64,000 bases of DNA, from positions 102,980-166,979 of the forward strand of contig NZ_BMMX01000004.1 in the NCBI RefSeq assembly GCF_014646155.1, in the 5' to 3' direction. Each line of letters begins with the position of its first letter. The stretch's first letter is position 1. The notes beneath the pieces are model-generated. The model was not told where the DNA came from, made no database searches, and saw nothing but the letters and a program-made list of their open reading frames with translations. This document shows positions 1-9,005 of this stretch, piece by piece. Source of the DNA: Mangrovihabitans endophyticus. Its GTDB lineage: Bacteria > Actinomycetota > Actinomycetes > Mycobacteriales > Micromonosporaceae. The position numbers and the translations under genes were made by a program.

Positions 1-1797
1 GGTGTTGCCGAATCCGGACTGCTGCAGCTCTCGGCGCAGCTCGTCCATGGCGCCGCGCAACGCGTCGTTGCCGGCGTCGGTGGAGCTGGACAGCGCGACG
101 GTGACCGCGCCGTCGCGCACCTCCGCGACCACCTGAACCGGGCCGAGGTCGACCGGGTGCAGGTGCACGGTGAGGCGGTGGACGCCGTCGGCCTCCAGCC
201 GCAGCGGCGCGATGTGCATGGCGACTTGGGCGGCCGGTGTCGGCGGCGGGGCCGACGACGGTGGCGGAGACGCCGGCGCCGGGGCGGCGACATTCGGCGT
301 CGCCACGCGCGGTCCGGCGTCGGGTAGGCCGACCATGGTCGTCGGTGCGGCGTTCGTCGGTGCGGCGTTGCCGTCCGCCGCCGCTTCCGTTGCCGCAACG
401 GTTCCGGTGGCTGCGGTTTCTGTCGCTGCCGCCGTCTCCGTGGCCGCCGCCTGCGTGTTCGCCATGGCCGCTGCCGCTACTTTCGTGGCCGCGGCGGCGG
501 CACCCGCGCCGGTCCATCCGGGCCGCGTGACCGCATCCGGCGTCACCCGCGCGGAACCCTTGTCGAGGGACGCCACGCCGTCGGTGCCGGGACCTGCCTC
601 GGCCGGGTCAGGCCGGTCGGCGTCGCCGTCGCCCGCACTCGTGGCGGCGTCCGTGGCGTCGATGCCGGTCGGTGTCGCTTCGGTCGCTGCGGCGCCGAGC
701 CCGGCGGGGTTCTTCTGCGAGATGGCCGCCCCGGCCGGCGACCCGGTGGCGGGCGGCCCGGTGGTGGGAGACGCAGTGGCGGGCGACCCGGTGGTGGGAG
801 ACGCGGTGGCTGGCGGCTCGGTGGTGGGAGACGCGGTGGTGGGAGACGCGGTGGCCGCCGAACCGGCGACAACGGCGTCCGGTGTGCTCCCGGTGCCCGA
901 AGCTCCTGCGGTGCCCGGCGTGCCCGGCGTGCCCGGTGCGATCGGCGTGCCGGAGGCGGAGCGTTGATCCGGGTGGGCGATCTTGGGGGATGCCGCGTCG
1001 CCCGCCGGGCGGGCTGCCTCATCCGCGGTGTCAGCCGACACCGCGGCGGCGGCTGCCGCTGCCCCTGCGACGGGGGCCGCGCCGTCGGCCGTCGGCGCGC
1101 CGTCGGCGTTCGCCGTGCTCGCGGGGGTGGCGCCGTCGCGCGCCGTCCCGTTCGTCGTGATGCCGGTGCGCGTGGCGTCGGCCGACGCACCTGCCGTCGT
1201 CGTGCCCGCCTCGGCAGTGCCGGTGGCCGACGTGCCCGCCGTGGCCGTGCCGGTATCCGGCGTCGTCCCCCCGGCCGCCGCCCCATTGACGGATGTCACC
1301 CCATCGGCGGCTGCCGGTGCCGTGCCCGTCGCTGCTGCCGTCGTCGCCGTGCCCGTCGCTGCCACCCCGGCCACCGTCGCAGCACCCGATCCGGCAGTCG
1401 ATCCGGCACCCGATCCGGCAGTCGTCGCATCCGTGCTCGTCGCATCCGCGTCCGTTCCGGCGGCAGCCGCGGCCGTGTTCGGCTCATCGGCGGCATCGGC
1501 GCGGGATCGCAACCGGCGCTCGTCCGCTCGGTCCCGGAATGCTCGCTCCCGCGACAGGCGGTGCTGGGCGGCACGGTTGATCGCCGCGCGGTCGACCGTG
1601 TCGCGGTCTCGCGCGGCACGCGCCCGGGCCGTCGCGGCGTCGTCCCGCACCTGGTCGTCCGTGGTGCCGCCGCGCGACAACTCGGCGGACAGTGCCGATC
1701 CGAAGCCGTCCGCGCCGTCGTGCGAGCGCGCTGCCGACCGTCGGCCGTGGTCTGCGGCGGACGTGCGGTCCAGTCCGGTAACGCTGGGCGAACTCAT
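1..1797 (-). CDS. fliK: Flagellar hook-length control protein FliK (3' end outside window)
   Basis: FliK is the secreted molecular ruler that fixes hook length and switches the export gate to filament substrates. The frame starts at an ATG with GAGGGG about 10 bases upstream and runs open off the left edge (599 codons visible). The first ~480 residues are low-complexity Ala/Thr/Gly/Pro/Ser with no recognisable fold. The last ~65 visible residues are the conserved C-terminal Flg_hook domain, with the LTVHLHPVDLGPVQVVAEV core and a terminal LRRELQQSGF stretch. It is the last visible gene of the flgB-to-fliK operon, 112 bases after the peptidoglycan hydrolase gene. An internal 30-bp tandem repeat encodes a Thr-Ala-Ser-Pro-Thr-rich stretch. 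Identity rests on the C-terminal domain and context, as the N-terminal part is not conserved in this family. Confidence 0.88.
   Translation of the reverse strand, partial: MSSPSVTGLDRTSAADHGRRSAARSHDGADGFGSALSAELSRGGTTDDQVRDDAATARARAARDRDTVDRAAINRAAQHRLSRERAFRDRADERRLRSRADAADEPNTAAAAAGTDADATSTDATTAGSGAGSTAGSGAATVAGVAATGTATTAAATGTAPAAADGVTSVNGAAAGGTTPDTGTATAGTSATGTAEAGTTTAGASADATRTGITTNGTARDGATPASTANADGAPTADGAAPVAGAAAAAAAVSADTADEAARPAGDAASPKIAHPDQRSASGTPIAPGTPGTPGTAGASGTGSTPDAVVAGSAATASPTTASPTTEPPATASPTTGSPATASPTTGPPATGSPAGAAISQKNPAGLGAAATEATPTGIDATDAATSAGDGDADRPDPAEAGPGTDGVASLDKGSARVTPDAVTRPGWTGAGAAAAATKVAAAAMANTQAAATETAAATETAATGTVAATEAAADGNAAPTNAAPTTMVGLPDAGPRVATPNVAAPAPASPPPSSAPPPTPAAQVAMHIAPLRLEADGVHRLTVHLHPVDLGPVQVVAEVRDGAVTVALSSSTDAGNDALRGAMDELRRELQQSGFGNT
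746..850. repeat. 30-bp tandem repeat inside fliK
   Basis: Three 30-bp units (746-775, 776-805, 806-835) and a 15-bp half unit (836-850) share the core GTGGTGGGAGACGC with only a few changes. They encode the TASPTTG-type repeats of the FliK linker, so unit number changes linker length without shifting the frame. Confidence 0.85.
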
Positions 1798-1909
1798 CTG
1801 ACTGTGATCCCCTCGGGCGGGCTGCCGGAACTGTCCGGCAGGCGCTTGCTCTGCTTACCGTGGCGCGCCGGCGGCGTCGCGCAGGCGCTCCATCACTTTC
1901 TGTAACTTG

Positions 1910-2899
1910 TTAGCCGCCCAGGGCGGTCCACGCCTTCTGGACCTTGGGCACGTACGCGCGGGTCTCCGCGTACGGCCGAATGCCGCCGTGGCGGTGCACC
2001 GCACCGGCGCCCGCGTTGTAGGCGGCCAGGGCCAGCGGCACGGAGCCGAACTCGTCGAGGTGACGCGACAGCAGCTTGGCCGCGCCCTCGATGGCCTGCG
2101 CCGGGTCGAAACTGTCCCGCACACCGAGCTCCCGCGCGGTGGCCGGCATCAACTGCATCAGGCCCTGCGCCCCCGCCTTGCTCACCGCCGTACGGTCGTA
2201 CCCGGACTCCACCTTCGCGACGGCGGCGAGCAACGTCGGTGCAACGCCGTGTCGCCGGCCCGCGGCGATGAACATGTCCGCGTACGGCACACCCGCCAGC
2301 TTCCCGGAGTCCTGCAGACCGGCAGGGCGCACCGCCGTCGGGGCGGACCCGGCCGGGGCGGCTTCGGCACCGACCACGCGACGGATGTGCGTCGGCTTCT
2401 CGTACACCGATTGGATCTTCACGTGGTCGCCCGGCTTGGGCGCCGCGATCATCTTGTTGCCGCCGAGGTAGATGGCCACGTGGTCGACCGGCGAGTCGAA
2501 GGCCAGGATGTCGCCCGGCCGGGCGTTCGCCAGCCCGTGCACCGCCGTCCCGGCCTTGGCCTGCTGCCAGGAGTTGCGCGGCAGATCCACCCCGAGATCG
2601 GCGTACGCGCGCTGCACCAGCGCGGAACAGTCCAGTCCCTTCGCGGGATCGGTGCCGCCGAACACGTACGGGGTGCCCAGGTATTTCTTCGCGGCGGCGA
2701 CCACGTCGGCGCCGGTGGGCCCGGAGCTCGCGCCCGGACCGGCCGTCGTGGCGACCCCGGTGGCCGACGTGGCGTCGCGCAGCGCGGCGGCGAACGCCGT
2801 GCCGCCGTTCGTCGTCGCGGCCGGGGGCGTCAGGCCGAGCTGGAGCTGCAGTTCGGAGATGCGGCTCAGCACGCCGCTCACGCCCGTCATGCCGGTCAC
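1910..2899 (-). CDS. Flagellar-operon peptidoglycan hydrolase: NlpC/P60 endopeptidase fused to lytic transglycosylase
   Basis: A 329-residue protein with two cell-wall-cutting domains. The NlpC/P60 domain (about residues 62-170) has the catalytic Cys in GLDCSALV (Cys91) and a His in DHVAIYLG (His140). The SLT/goose-lysozyme-like domain (about 203-329) has the catalytic Glu in KVESGYD (Glu231), followed by GLMQLMPATA and an AYNAGAGAV motif. No signal peptide is visible, so export may be through the flagellar apparatus, as for the rod hydrolase FlgJ of proteobacteria. It starts with a GTG overlapping the fliJ stop (GTGA), which shows tight translational coupling. The probable job is to open peptidoglycan for rod assembly; this is inferred from position and domains. 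Confidence 0.85.
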   Translation of the reverse strand: MTGMTGVSGVLSRISELQLQLGLTPPAATTNGGTAFAAALRDATSATGVATTAGPGASSGPTGADVVAAAKKYLGTPYVFGGTDPAKGLDCSALVQRAYADLGVDLPRNSWQQAKAGTAVHGLANARPGDILAFDSPVDHVAIYLGGNKMIAAPKPGDHVKIQSVYEKPTHIRRVVGAEAAPAGSAPTAVRPAGLQDSGKLAGVPYADMFIAAGRRHGVAPTLLAAVAKVESGYDRTAVSKAGAQGLMQLMPATARELGVRDSFDPAQAIEGAAKLLSRHLDEFGSVPLALAAYNAGAGAVHRHGGIRPYAETRAYVPKVQKAWTALGG

Positions 2900-3507
2900 G
2901 GCCGGTTCTCCCGGTCGGCGCGTGGCGCGATGTCCGCGCCGGTCGCCTCGGCCAGGTCGATGCTGGTGCGCGCGACGCCGGCCTCGGTGAGCCGCCGCCG
3001 GCTCGCCGACTCGCGGGCCGGTGCGGTGCCGGCTCCGGTACGCAACGTGTTGGCGCGCCGCTCATGGAGCGCGTCGATGCCGCGGGCGGCGTTGCGCGCC
3101 TTGGCCGTCACCGTCAGCTCGTCCAGGGCGGCCTGGTCGGCGGCCAGGTCACGATGACGCAGCGCCTCCGCGTGGCGTTCGGCCAGCAGCTCCACCGCCC
3201 GGCGGCGCTTGGCGGCCTCGGCGAGCGTGGCCGCCCGGCGCTCGGCTGCCTCCTCGGCGTCGGCGACCGTCTGGTGCGCCGCGGACAGGCCCGCCGCCAG
3301 CGACTGCCGGGCGACCAGCGCGGCGACCATGGCACGCGCGGTGCCCTCGGTGGGCGCGTCCGCCCCGGTCAGCTCTAGGCGGCGCCGCTTGACCAGCGCC
3401 TGCGCGTCGCGGATCTCCGCGCGCGACTGCAGGTGCGCGCCGCGGGCCATGTCCTCCTGCGCCTTGCGCGCGCGGAGCACGGGCGTGAGCCGGAACATCC
3501 GGTTCAT
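2896..3507 (-). CDS. fliJ: Flagellar export protein FliJ
   Basis: FliJ is the coiled-coil stalk that links the FliI ATPase ring to the FlhA export gate. The product has 203 residues, mostly charged Ala/Arg/Glu-rich helix, and begins MNRMFRLTPVLRARKAQED, a typical FliJ N-terminus ('F-L-V-R-K-E' pattern). AGGAGG lies 5 bases before the ATG. It follows fliI after a 124-base gap and overlaps the next gene by 4 bases. FliJ proteins are poorly conserved, so position directly after fliI is part of the call. Confidence 0.85.
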   Translation of the reverse strand: MNRMFRLTPVLRARKAQEDMARGAHLQSRAEIRDAQALVKRRRLELTGADAPTEGTARAMVAALVARQSLAAGLSAAHQTVADAEEAAERRAATLAEAAKRRRAVELLAERHAEALRHRDLAADQAALDELTVTAKARNAARGIDALHERRANTLRTGAGTAPARESASRRRLTEAGVARTSIDLAEATGADIAPRADRENRP

Positions 3508-3631
3508 CGATCCTCCTAGCCGGGAACGGGCGTGTGTCCTGCCCTCCGCTTCGTCCCGCGGCGGGGATCGCTGAGCGCTGCACCCGTTCCGCTCCCAGGC
3601 GCGGCGAAGAGCCCGGCCGCGACCGGCACGG

Positions 3632-4939
3632 TCAGGACGCGGCGATCACCTCACGCAGCGAGAGCCACGCCTCTTCGGCGGAGACCCGCTCGTCCAGCCC
3701 CTGTTGCAGGAACGCGAGGATCTGCGGCCATATCGCGGTGGCCCGGTCGGCCTCCGGATTGGTGCCTTCCACGTACGCCCCGATCTCCACCAGTTCCCGC
3801 ACCTCGCGGTGGGCGGCCAAGAGGCGGCGCAACGCGGTGGCGTCGGCCCGCTGCTCCGCCGTGGTGATCTTGTTGGCCACCCGGGAGATCGAGTCCAGTG
3901 CCTGGATGCTCGGGAAGTGCCCGGCGGTGGCCAGCTTGCGGTCCAGCACGACGTGGCCGTCCAGAATGGACCGCGCCGCGTCGGCGATCGGCTCGTTGTG
4001 GTCGTCCCCCTCGACCAGCACCGTGTAGAGGCCGGTGATGCTGCCCCGCGCGCCCGGCCCGGCACGTTCCAGCAGCGAGGCCAGCATGGCGAAGACCGAC
4101 GGCGGATATCCGCGGGTGGCCGGCGGCTCACCGATCGACAGTCCCACCTCGCGTTGCGCCATCGCGGCCCGGGTCACGCTGTCCATCAGCAGCAACACAT
4201 CGGCGCCCTCGTCGCGGTAATACTCGGCGATCCGGGTGGCCAGGGCACCAGCCCGTAGCCGGACCAGCGGCGGCTGGTCACTGGTCGCCACCACCACCAC
4301 CGACCGCGCCAGTCCCTGCGGCCCCAGGTCGTGCTCGATGAACTCGCGCACCTCACGACCGCGCTCGCCGATCAGGGCGACCACGTTGATCTCGGCCGTG
4401 GTGCCTCTCGTGATCATGCTCAGCAGGGTGGACTTGCCGACGCCGGAGCCGGCGAAGATGCCGATGCGCTGCCCGCGCCCGCACGGCACGAGCGTGTCCA
4501 GCACCCGTACGCCCAACGGCATCGGCAGGTCGACGAGCTGCCTCTCCATGGCCGATGGGGGAGCTGCCTCGATGCTCACCGGGGTTCCACGCAACGGCGG
4601 TCCGCCGTCCATCGGGCGGCCCAGCCCATCCAGGACGCGGCCACGCAGGTCCGGTCCCACGGTCACCCGCAGCGGACCGCCGGTGGCGGTGGCCGGGCTG
4701 CCGGTGCTCAGCCCGGTGATCGACCCCAGCGGCATGCAGGACAACCGGCCGCCGTCCAGGGCGGCCACCTCGGCCAGCACCGCGTCCGGGCCCTCGCCGA
4801 TCCGCACCAGATCGCCGACGCGGGCCTCCAGCCCGCTCACCGTCACGCGCAGACCGACAACGCCGGTCACCGTGCCGCGGTGCAGCGGAGCGGCGGCGGT
4901 CAGCGCGGCGTCCATGCGGGTTCGGAACAGATCCGTCAC
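3632..4939 (-). CDS. fliI: Flagellum-specific ATPase FliI
   Basis: FliI is the F1-beta-like ATPase that powers and primes flagellar type III export, and works with FliH and FliJ. The 435-residue protein has an N-terminal beta-barrel domain, then the Walker A motif GSGVGKST (residues 164-171), a GERGREVREFIE motif, and the Walker B strand ADVLLLMDSVTR. These are the usual FliI/SctN signatures and the length is normal. The GTG start has GGAGGAGG a few bases upstream. fliH lies immediately upstream. Confidence 0.96.
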   Translation of the reverse strand: MTDLFRTRMDAALTAAAPLHRGTVTGVVGLRVTVSGLEARVGDLVRIGEGPDAVLAEVAALDGGRLSCMPLGSITGLSTGSPATATGGPLRVTVGPDLRGRVLDGLGRPMDGGPPLRGTPVSIEAAPPSAMERQLVDLPMPLGVRVLDTLVPCGRGQRIGIFAGSGVGKSTLLSMITRGTTAEINVVALIGERGREVREFIEHDLGPQGLARSVVVVATSDQPPLVRLRAGALATRIAEYYRDEGADVLLLMDSVTRAAMAQREVGLSIGEPPATRGYPPSVFAMLASLLERAGPGARGSITGLYTVLVEGDDHNEPIADAARSILDGHVVLDRKLATAGHFPSIQALDSISRVANKITTAEQRADATALRRLLAAHREVRELVEIGAYVEGTNPEADRATAIWPQILAFLQQGLDERVSAEEAWLSLREVIAAS

Positions 4940-4967
4940 GCCCAGCCTCCTCCTCGCGCCGCGGAGG

Positions 4968-5645
4968 TCACAGACGCAGCGCCTCGCGGACGCGCTGGAC
5001 CGCCGCGGCGATGCTCGCGTCCACCGTCGTGGCTCCGGTGCGCGCCACCGCGTCGCCGGGCCGCAGCTCCGGGTCGGGTCGCAGGTGCACCGGCCGTCCC
5101 TGATAGTTGTAGTCGGCGTCGGTTGCGGTGCCGACCAGACTCCGATAATCGTCGGGATGCAGGCTCACCACGACCTCGCCGCGTTCCGGTGCGGCGGTCA
5201 TCGCCCGGCGCAGGGCGTCCACCCCGCGATGGTCCGGATCGTCCAGCGTCCGGCCGACGATCGCCTCGGCCAGCTCGAAGGCGTGCGCCAGCACGATCTC
5301 CTGCAGCACGGCCGCATCCGGCGCGAGCCGCGTCTCCAGTTCGCCGACGGCGCGCCCGAGCGCGTTCACCGCACGGTCGAGGGCCGCGGCACGGCGCCGC
5401 TCGTGCGCCTGTTCGGCGGCCCGAGACTGCTCGGCCGCGTCCTCGGCGGCCACCGCGGCGGCCCGCTGGCCCTGCGCCCAGCCCTCGGCATAACCGGCCG
5501 TGCGGGCCTGCTGCTTGGCCCGCTCCACCGGGGCGCTGTCCATCGGCGGCTCGCGTCGCAGGTCCGTGGCGAACCGTGCGGCGGACGCCGACTCGGCCAG
5601 CGACCCGCGCAGCACCGGCGGCGTGCCGTCAGTCGATGAGTTCAT
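4968..5645 (-). CDS. fliH: Flagellar assembly protein FliH
   Basis: FliH is the peripheral-stalk-like regulator that binds FliI and tethers it to the C-ring. About 225 residues: an N-terminal tail, a central Ala/Glu/Gln-rich helix with GxxxA-like spacing (EGWAQGQRAAAVAAEDAAEQ), and a C-terminal V-ATPase-E-like domain (VALRPDPELRPGDAVARTG region). The start is uncertain: an ATG at 5645 and an in-frame GTG at 5657 both overlap the 3' end of fliG and neither has a strong ribosome site; I chose the ATG. Order fliG-fliH-fliI is the standard one. Confidence 0.86.
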   Translation of the reverse strand: MNSSTDGTPPVLRGSLAESASAARFATDLRREPPMDSAPVERAKQQARTAGYAEGWAQGQRAAAVAAEDAAEQSRAAEQAHERRRAAALDRAVNALGRAVGELETRLAPDAAVLQEIVLAHAFELAEAIVGRTLDDPDHRGVDALRRAMTAAPERGEVVVSLHPDDYRSLVGTATDADYNYQGRPVHLRPDPELRPGDAVARTGATTVDASIAAAVQRVREALRL

Positions 5646-6651
5646 CGGCCTCACCACGCTGGATCTCGATCTGGCCGGAGTCCTCCAGCGAACGGATCAC
5701 CGAGACGATCTTCTGCTGCGCCTCCTCGACCATCTTGACCTTGACCGGACCGAGCAGATCGATCTCTTCGAGCAGGTTCTCCCGCCCCCGCTCGGACAGG
5801 TTGCTGGTGACCTTGCTGCGCACCCCCTCGGCGACGCCCTTGAGCGCGGTGGCCAGGTCCGACGGCTCGACCTGGCGCAGCACCAACTGGACCGCCCGGT
5901 CCTCCAGATTCACGATGTCCTCGAACATGAACATCCGGCGCCGGATCTCCTCGGCGATCTCCGGGTTGCGCGACTCCAGCGCCTCCAGGATGAGGCGTTC
6001 GGTGGTGCGGTCCGCCCGGTTGATGATGTCGACCAGGGGCTCGATGCCGCCGACCGTGGACAGCTCGTCCGGCTGCAGCACGGTGGACAGCTTGCGTTGC
6101 AGGGCCAGCTCCACCTGGCGGATGACGTCCGGTGAGGTGCGGTCCATGACGGCGATCCGGTGCGCGACGTCGGACTGCACCTCCGGCGGGAGCCCGGACA
6201 GGATCGAGGACGCCAGCGCCGACGGCACATGCGCGAGCACCAGCGCGATGGTCTGCGGGTGCTCGTACTGCACGTACGACAGAAGCTGCCGCGGATCCGC
6301 GTGGCTGAGGAAGTTGAACGGCATGTCGTTCAACGACGCCTGCAGACGGTCCAAGATCAGCGCGGCGCGCTCCGGGCCGAGGGACGCCTCCAGCAGTTCC
6401 CGCGCGTACGCCATGCCACCGGCCCCGGCGTGCTTGGCGGTCGCCATCGCGTAGAACTCGTCGATCACGTCGCCGACCACGTCGGATTCCAGGTTGCCCA
6501 GCCGGGCGATCTCGGCCGACAGCTCCTCCACCTCGGCCTCGGACATCCCGGCCATGATCCGGCCGGCGTGCTCCTTGCCCATCCGGACCAGCAGGATGGC
6601 CGCCTTGCGGACGCCCGTCATCGACGCGGTGGCCAGCGCGGGGGTGCTCAC
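5629..6651 (-). CDS. fliG: Flagellar motor switch protein FliG
   Basis: FliG is the rotor protein of the C-ring that contacts the stator and, with FliM/FliN, sets rotation direction. The 340-residue product begins with a GTG preceded by GAGGAGAG. The N-terminal domain has RKAAILLVRMG, the middle domain carries the EHPQTIALVLAH motif, and the C-terminal domain has the charged torque helix (RSKVTSNLSERGRENLLEEID). Length and motif order are normal. It lies 42 bases after fliF. Confidence 0.97.
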   Translation of the reverse strand: MSTPALATASMTGVRKAAILLVRMGKEHAGRIMAGMSEAEVEELSAEIARLGNLESDVVGDVIDEFYAMATAKHAGAGGMAYARELLEASLGPERAALILDRLQASLNDMPFNFLSHADPRQLLSYVQYEHPQTIALVLAHVPSALASSILSGLPPEVQSDVAHRIAVMDRTSPDVIRQVELALQRKLSTVLQPDELSTVGGIEPLVDIINRADRTTERLILEALESRNPEIAEEIRRRMFMFEDIVNLEDRAVQLVLRQVEPSDLATALKGVAEGVRSKVTSNLSERGRENLLEEIDLLGPVKVKMVEEAQQKIVSVIRSLEDSGQIEIQRGEADELID

Positions 6652-6693
6652 GTTCGTCTCTCCTCGGCGGTGCGGTCCGGGTGGTTCGGGCGG

Positions 6694-8286
6694 TCAGCGG
6701 CTGGCCGCGAGCCAGCCGCGCAGCAGTGCGGCCACTTCCTCGGGCTGTTCCTCGACCATCTGCTCGATTTCGCGTTGCCGGTCCTCGCGGGCCAGATCGT
6801 CGGCGGTCGGGCCCTCGATCGCCGGGCTGGGGATGCCCTCGTTCAGCTCCGCGAGCCGCTGCTGCTCCAGGGCGGCCTGCATCTTCTCCAGGTGGGCGAG
6901 TTCGGCGGGGGTGAGCGTCTTGCGCTTCTTGGCCCGCCGGCTGGCCCGCCAGGCCAGGAACATCAGGATCAGCACGACAAGAGCCAGGGCCGCCGTCTTG
7001 ATCAGTGACATCTGCTTGGCGCTCTGCTCCGCCGCGGTCGCCTGCGCCAGGGACTGCTGGGCCTGCTGGGCGGCGCTGGTGTCGAACGGCATGGCGGCCA
7101 CCGCGACCGTGTCGCCGCGGGTCGCGTCGATGCCGGCCGCCGCGCTGACCAACTGCTGCACCTGGGCCGGGTCCACGGCGGCGGCGACCGTGCTGTCCAG
7201 CAGCACCGACACGCTCAGCCGCTGCACCGCGCCGGGCGCGCTGCGCCGCGTCTCGGTGACCTCGTTGACCGCGTTGTTGCGCACCGTGTTGCTGTTCTCG
7301 TACTGCCCGGTGCCGTTCGCCCCGTTGGGCACCTGGATGTTGTCCGGGCCGAGCACCCCGCCGGTGCCCGAGCCGTCGCTGTTGTACGCCTCCCGGCTGA
7401 TGCTCTCGGACAGCGCCGCCACCGACGGGTCCGACGTGTACGTCTTGGAGGTGGTCTCGGTCTGGTCGAAGTCCAGTTCCGCCGTGCTGGTGACCACGGC
7501 GTGGCCCGGTCCGACCACGCTGTCCAGCATGTTCTGCAGTGAGGTGTTGAGGCGGTTCTGGAACGACGTGGTCTGCGCCGCCGCGCCGCTGTCGCCCCCG
7601 GTGGCCACCGCCGCGCCGTTGCCGGCCGACAGCACCTTGCCGTCCGAGCCGGCCACCGTCACCTGGGTCGGGTCCAGCCCCTCGACGCTGGAGGCCACCA
7701 GGTTGACCACCGCGGTCACCTGCTGACCGGACAGCGGCTTGTTGGGCGAGGTCTGCACCAGCACCGACGCCGTCGTCTTGTCCTGGCTGTCGGCGAACAC
7801 GTCCTTCTGCGGCATCACCAGGTGCACGGTGGCCGCCTCGACGCCATCGATCGACTTGATTGTGTTGGACAACTCCCCCTCCAGCGCACGCTGGTAGTTC
7901 GCATGCTGCAGGAAGTCGCTCGTGGTGATGCCCTGCTGGTCCAGGAGGGCATAGCCCGAGTCGGCATCGCCGGGCAGCCCTTCCGAGGACAGTTGCAGTC
8001 GCAGGGAGTTCACCTGGTCGCGCGGCACCAGCACGGTCGAGCCGTCGTTGGCCAACTCGTACGAGGTGCCGGTCTTCTGCAGCGACTCGACGATCGCGCT
8101 CGCGTCCTTGGTCGACAGGTTGTTGAACAAGATCGCGTACGAGGGCTTCGCCGCCCATGTGGCGAAGAAGTACCCACCGATGACGAGTGCGATGACCGCC
8201 ACCACGGTCACCACCTTCTGGCCGGGTGTGAACGAGCCGAAGGTGGTGCCGAGGCGGCGCACCGGAGCGGGGAGTCGGTCCGTCAT
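6694..8286 (-). CDS. fliF: Flagellar MS-ring protein FliF
   Basis: FliF forms the membrane MS-ring on which the rotor and export gate are built. The 530-residue protein has an N-terminal transmembrane helix (VVTVVAVIALVIGGYFFATW), the YscJ/FliF ring-building domains with LSTKDASAIVESL and GLPGDADSGYALLD motifs, a long Ser/Thr/Gly-rich periplasmic-side region, a second transmembrane helix (ALALVVLILMFLAW, about residue 430), and a cytoplasmic tail rich in Glu that binds FliG. The start is directly behind the fliE stop. Confidence 0.97.
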   Translation of the reverse strand: MTDRLPAPVRRLGTTFGSFTPGQKVVTVVAVIALVIGGYFFATWAAKPSYAILFNNLSTKDASAIVESLQKTGTSYELANDGSTVLVPRDQVNSLRLQLSSEGLPGDADSGYALLDQQGITTSDFLQHANYQRALEGELSNTIKSIDGVEAATVHLVMPQKDVFADSQDKTTASVLVQTSPNKPLSGQQVTAVVNLVASSVEGLDPTQVTVAGSDGKVLSAGNGAAVATGGDSGAAAQTTSFQNRLNTSLQNMLDSVVGPGHAVVTSTAELDFDQTETTSKTYTSDPSVAALSESISREAYNSDGSGTGGVLGPDNIQVPNGANGTGQYENSNTVRNNAVNEVTETRRSAPGAVQRLSVSVLLDSTVAAAVDPAQVQQLVSAAAGIDATRGDTVAVAAMPFDTSAAQQAQQSLAQATAAEQSAKQMSLIKTAALALVVLILMFLAWRASRRAKKRKTLTPAELAHLEKMQAALEQQRLAELNEGIPSPAIEGPTADDLAREDRQREIEQMVEEQPEEVAALLRGWLAASR

Positions 8287-8287
8287 G

Positions 8288-8605
8288 TCAGGCCTGCATT
8301 CTCATGATTTCCTGGAAGGCTTCCAGGGCCTTGTTGCGGATGGCGACGGTCAGTTGCAGTCCGAGGGACGCCTCATTGGCGGCCATGGTGTACTGCGCCG
8401 GGTCCTGCAGGGTGCCGTCGGCTACCTGCACCGCGAGGTCCTCGGCGTGCGCCTGGGATGCCTGCACGCTGGACAGGCCCCGGGCGAGCATGCCGGCGAA
8501 GTCGCTCCCGGATCCACCGGTGGCGGCGACCCCGGACGAGGCACCGAGCGGGCTGGCCGGGGCGAGCGGGCTTACCGCGCCCAGCGCGGAGATGGCAGTG
8601 GGCAT
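8288..8605 (-). CDS. fliE: Flagellar hook-basal body protein FliE
   Basis: FliE joins the MS-ring to the rod. The product has 105 residues and ends with the conserved helix LTVAIRNKALEAFQEIMRMQ, which defines the family. I placed the start at the ATG with GGGAGGTGA 6 bases upstream; longer in-frame extensions run into flgC and have no support. It lies between flgC and fliF, the normal position. Confidence 0.95.
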   Translation of the reverse strand: MPTAISALGAVSPLAPASPLGASSGVAATGGSGSDFAGMLARGLSSVQASQAHAEDLAVQVADGTLQDPAQYTMAANEASLGLQLTVAIRNKALEAFQEIMRMQA

Positions 8606-8610
8606 CGTCG

Positions 8611-9003
8611 TCACCTCCCGAGGTTGATCGCGGCGGAGTAGGAGTCGCGGGCCCGGTCGACCACGGCGAGGTTCGCCTGATAGGCGCGCTGCGCCATGAT
8701 CATTTGGGACATCTGGTCGCTGAGATCGATGTCCGGGCGGCGCACGTAGCCCTCGTTGTCGGCCATCGGGTTGTCCGGCTCGTACGACAGGCGGCCGGCC
8801 GCGCTGCCGTAGGCGATGCCGCCCACCTCGGCACCGTTGCCGTCGTACGCCTCGCGAGCCACCACATAGCGGGCCTGAAAGGCGTTCTCGGAGGTGCGGG
8901 ACACGTTGTCGATGTTGGCGATGTTGTCCGACACCGCATCCAGCCACTTGCGGTAGACGGTGACGCCGGTGCCGGCGACGCCGATCGCGTTGAACGTGCT
9001 CAT
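8611..9003 (-). CDS. flgC: Flagellar proximal rod protein FlgC
   Basis: FlgC is a proximal rod subunit. The 130-residue protein starts with the rod-protein signature (SDNIANIDNVSRT, a variant of the ANANTxGY motif), and ends with the helix MSQMIMAQRAYQANLAVVDRA typical of axial proteins. GGGAG lies 8 bases before the ATG. It is 2 bases downstream of flgB. Confidence 0.96.
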   Translation of the reverse strand: MSTFNAIGVAGTGVTVYRKWLDAVSDNIANIDNVSRTSENAFQARYVVAREAYDGNGAEVGGIAYGSAAGRLSYEPDNPMADNEGYVRRPDIDLSDQMSQMIMAQRAYQANLAVVDRARDSYSAAINLGR

Positions 9004-9005
9004 CG

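Noticed and set aside
170..1905. Plus-strand Ala/Val-rich frames opposite fliK
   Set aside because: They mirror the low-complexity Ala/Thr region of FliK; the conserved Flg_hook domain fixes the coding strand as minus.
4331..6454. Long plus-strand open frame opposite fliI, fliH and fliG
   Set aside because: It is a by-product of very high GC; the minus strand carries well-conserved flagellar genes with ribosome sites, and the plus-strand translation is Arg/Pro/Ser-rich with no domain.
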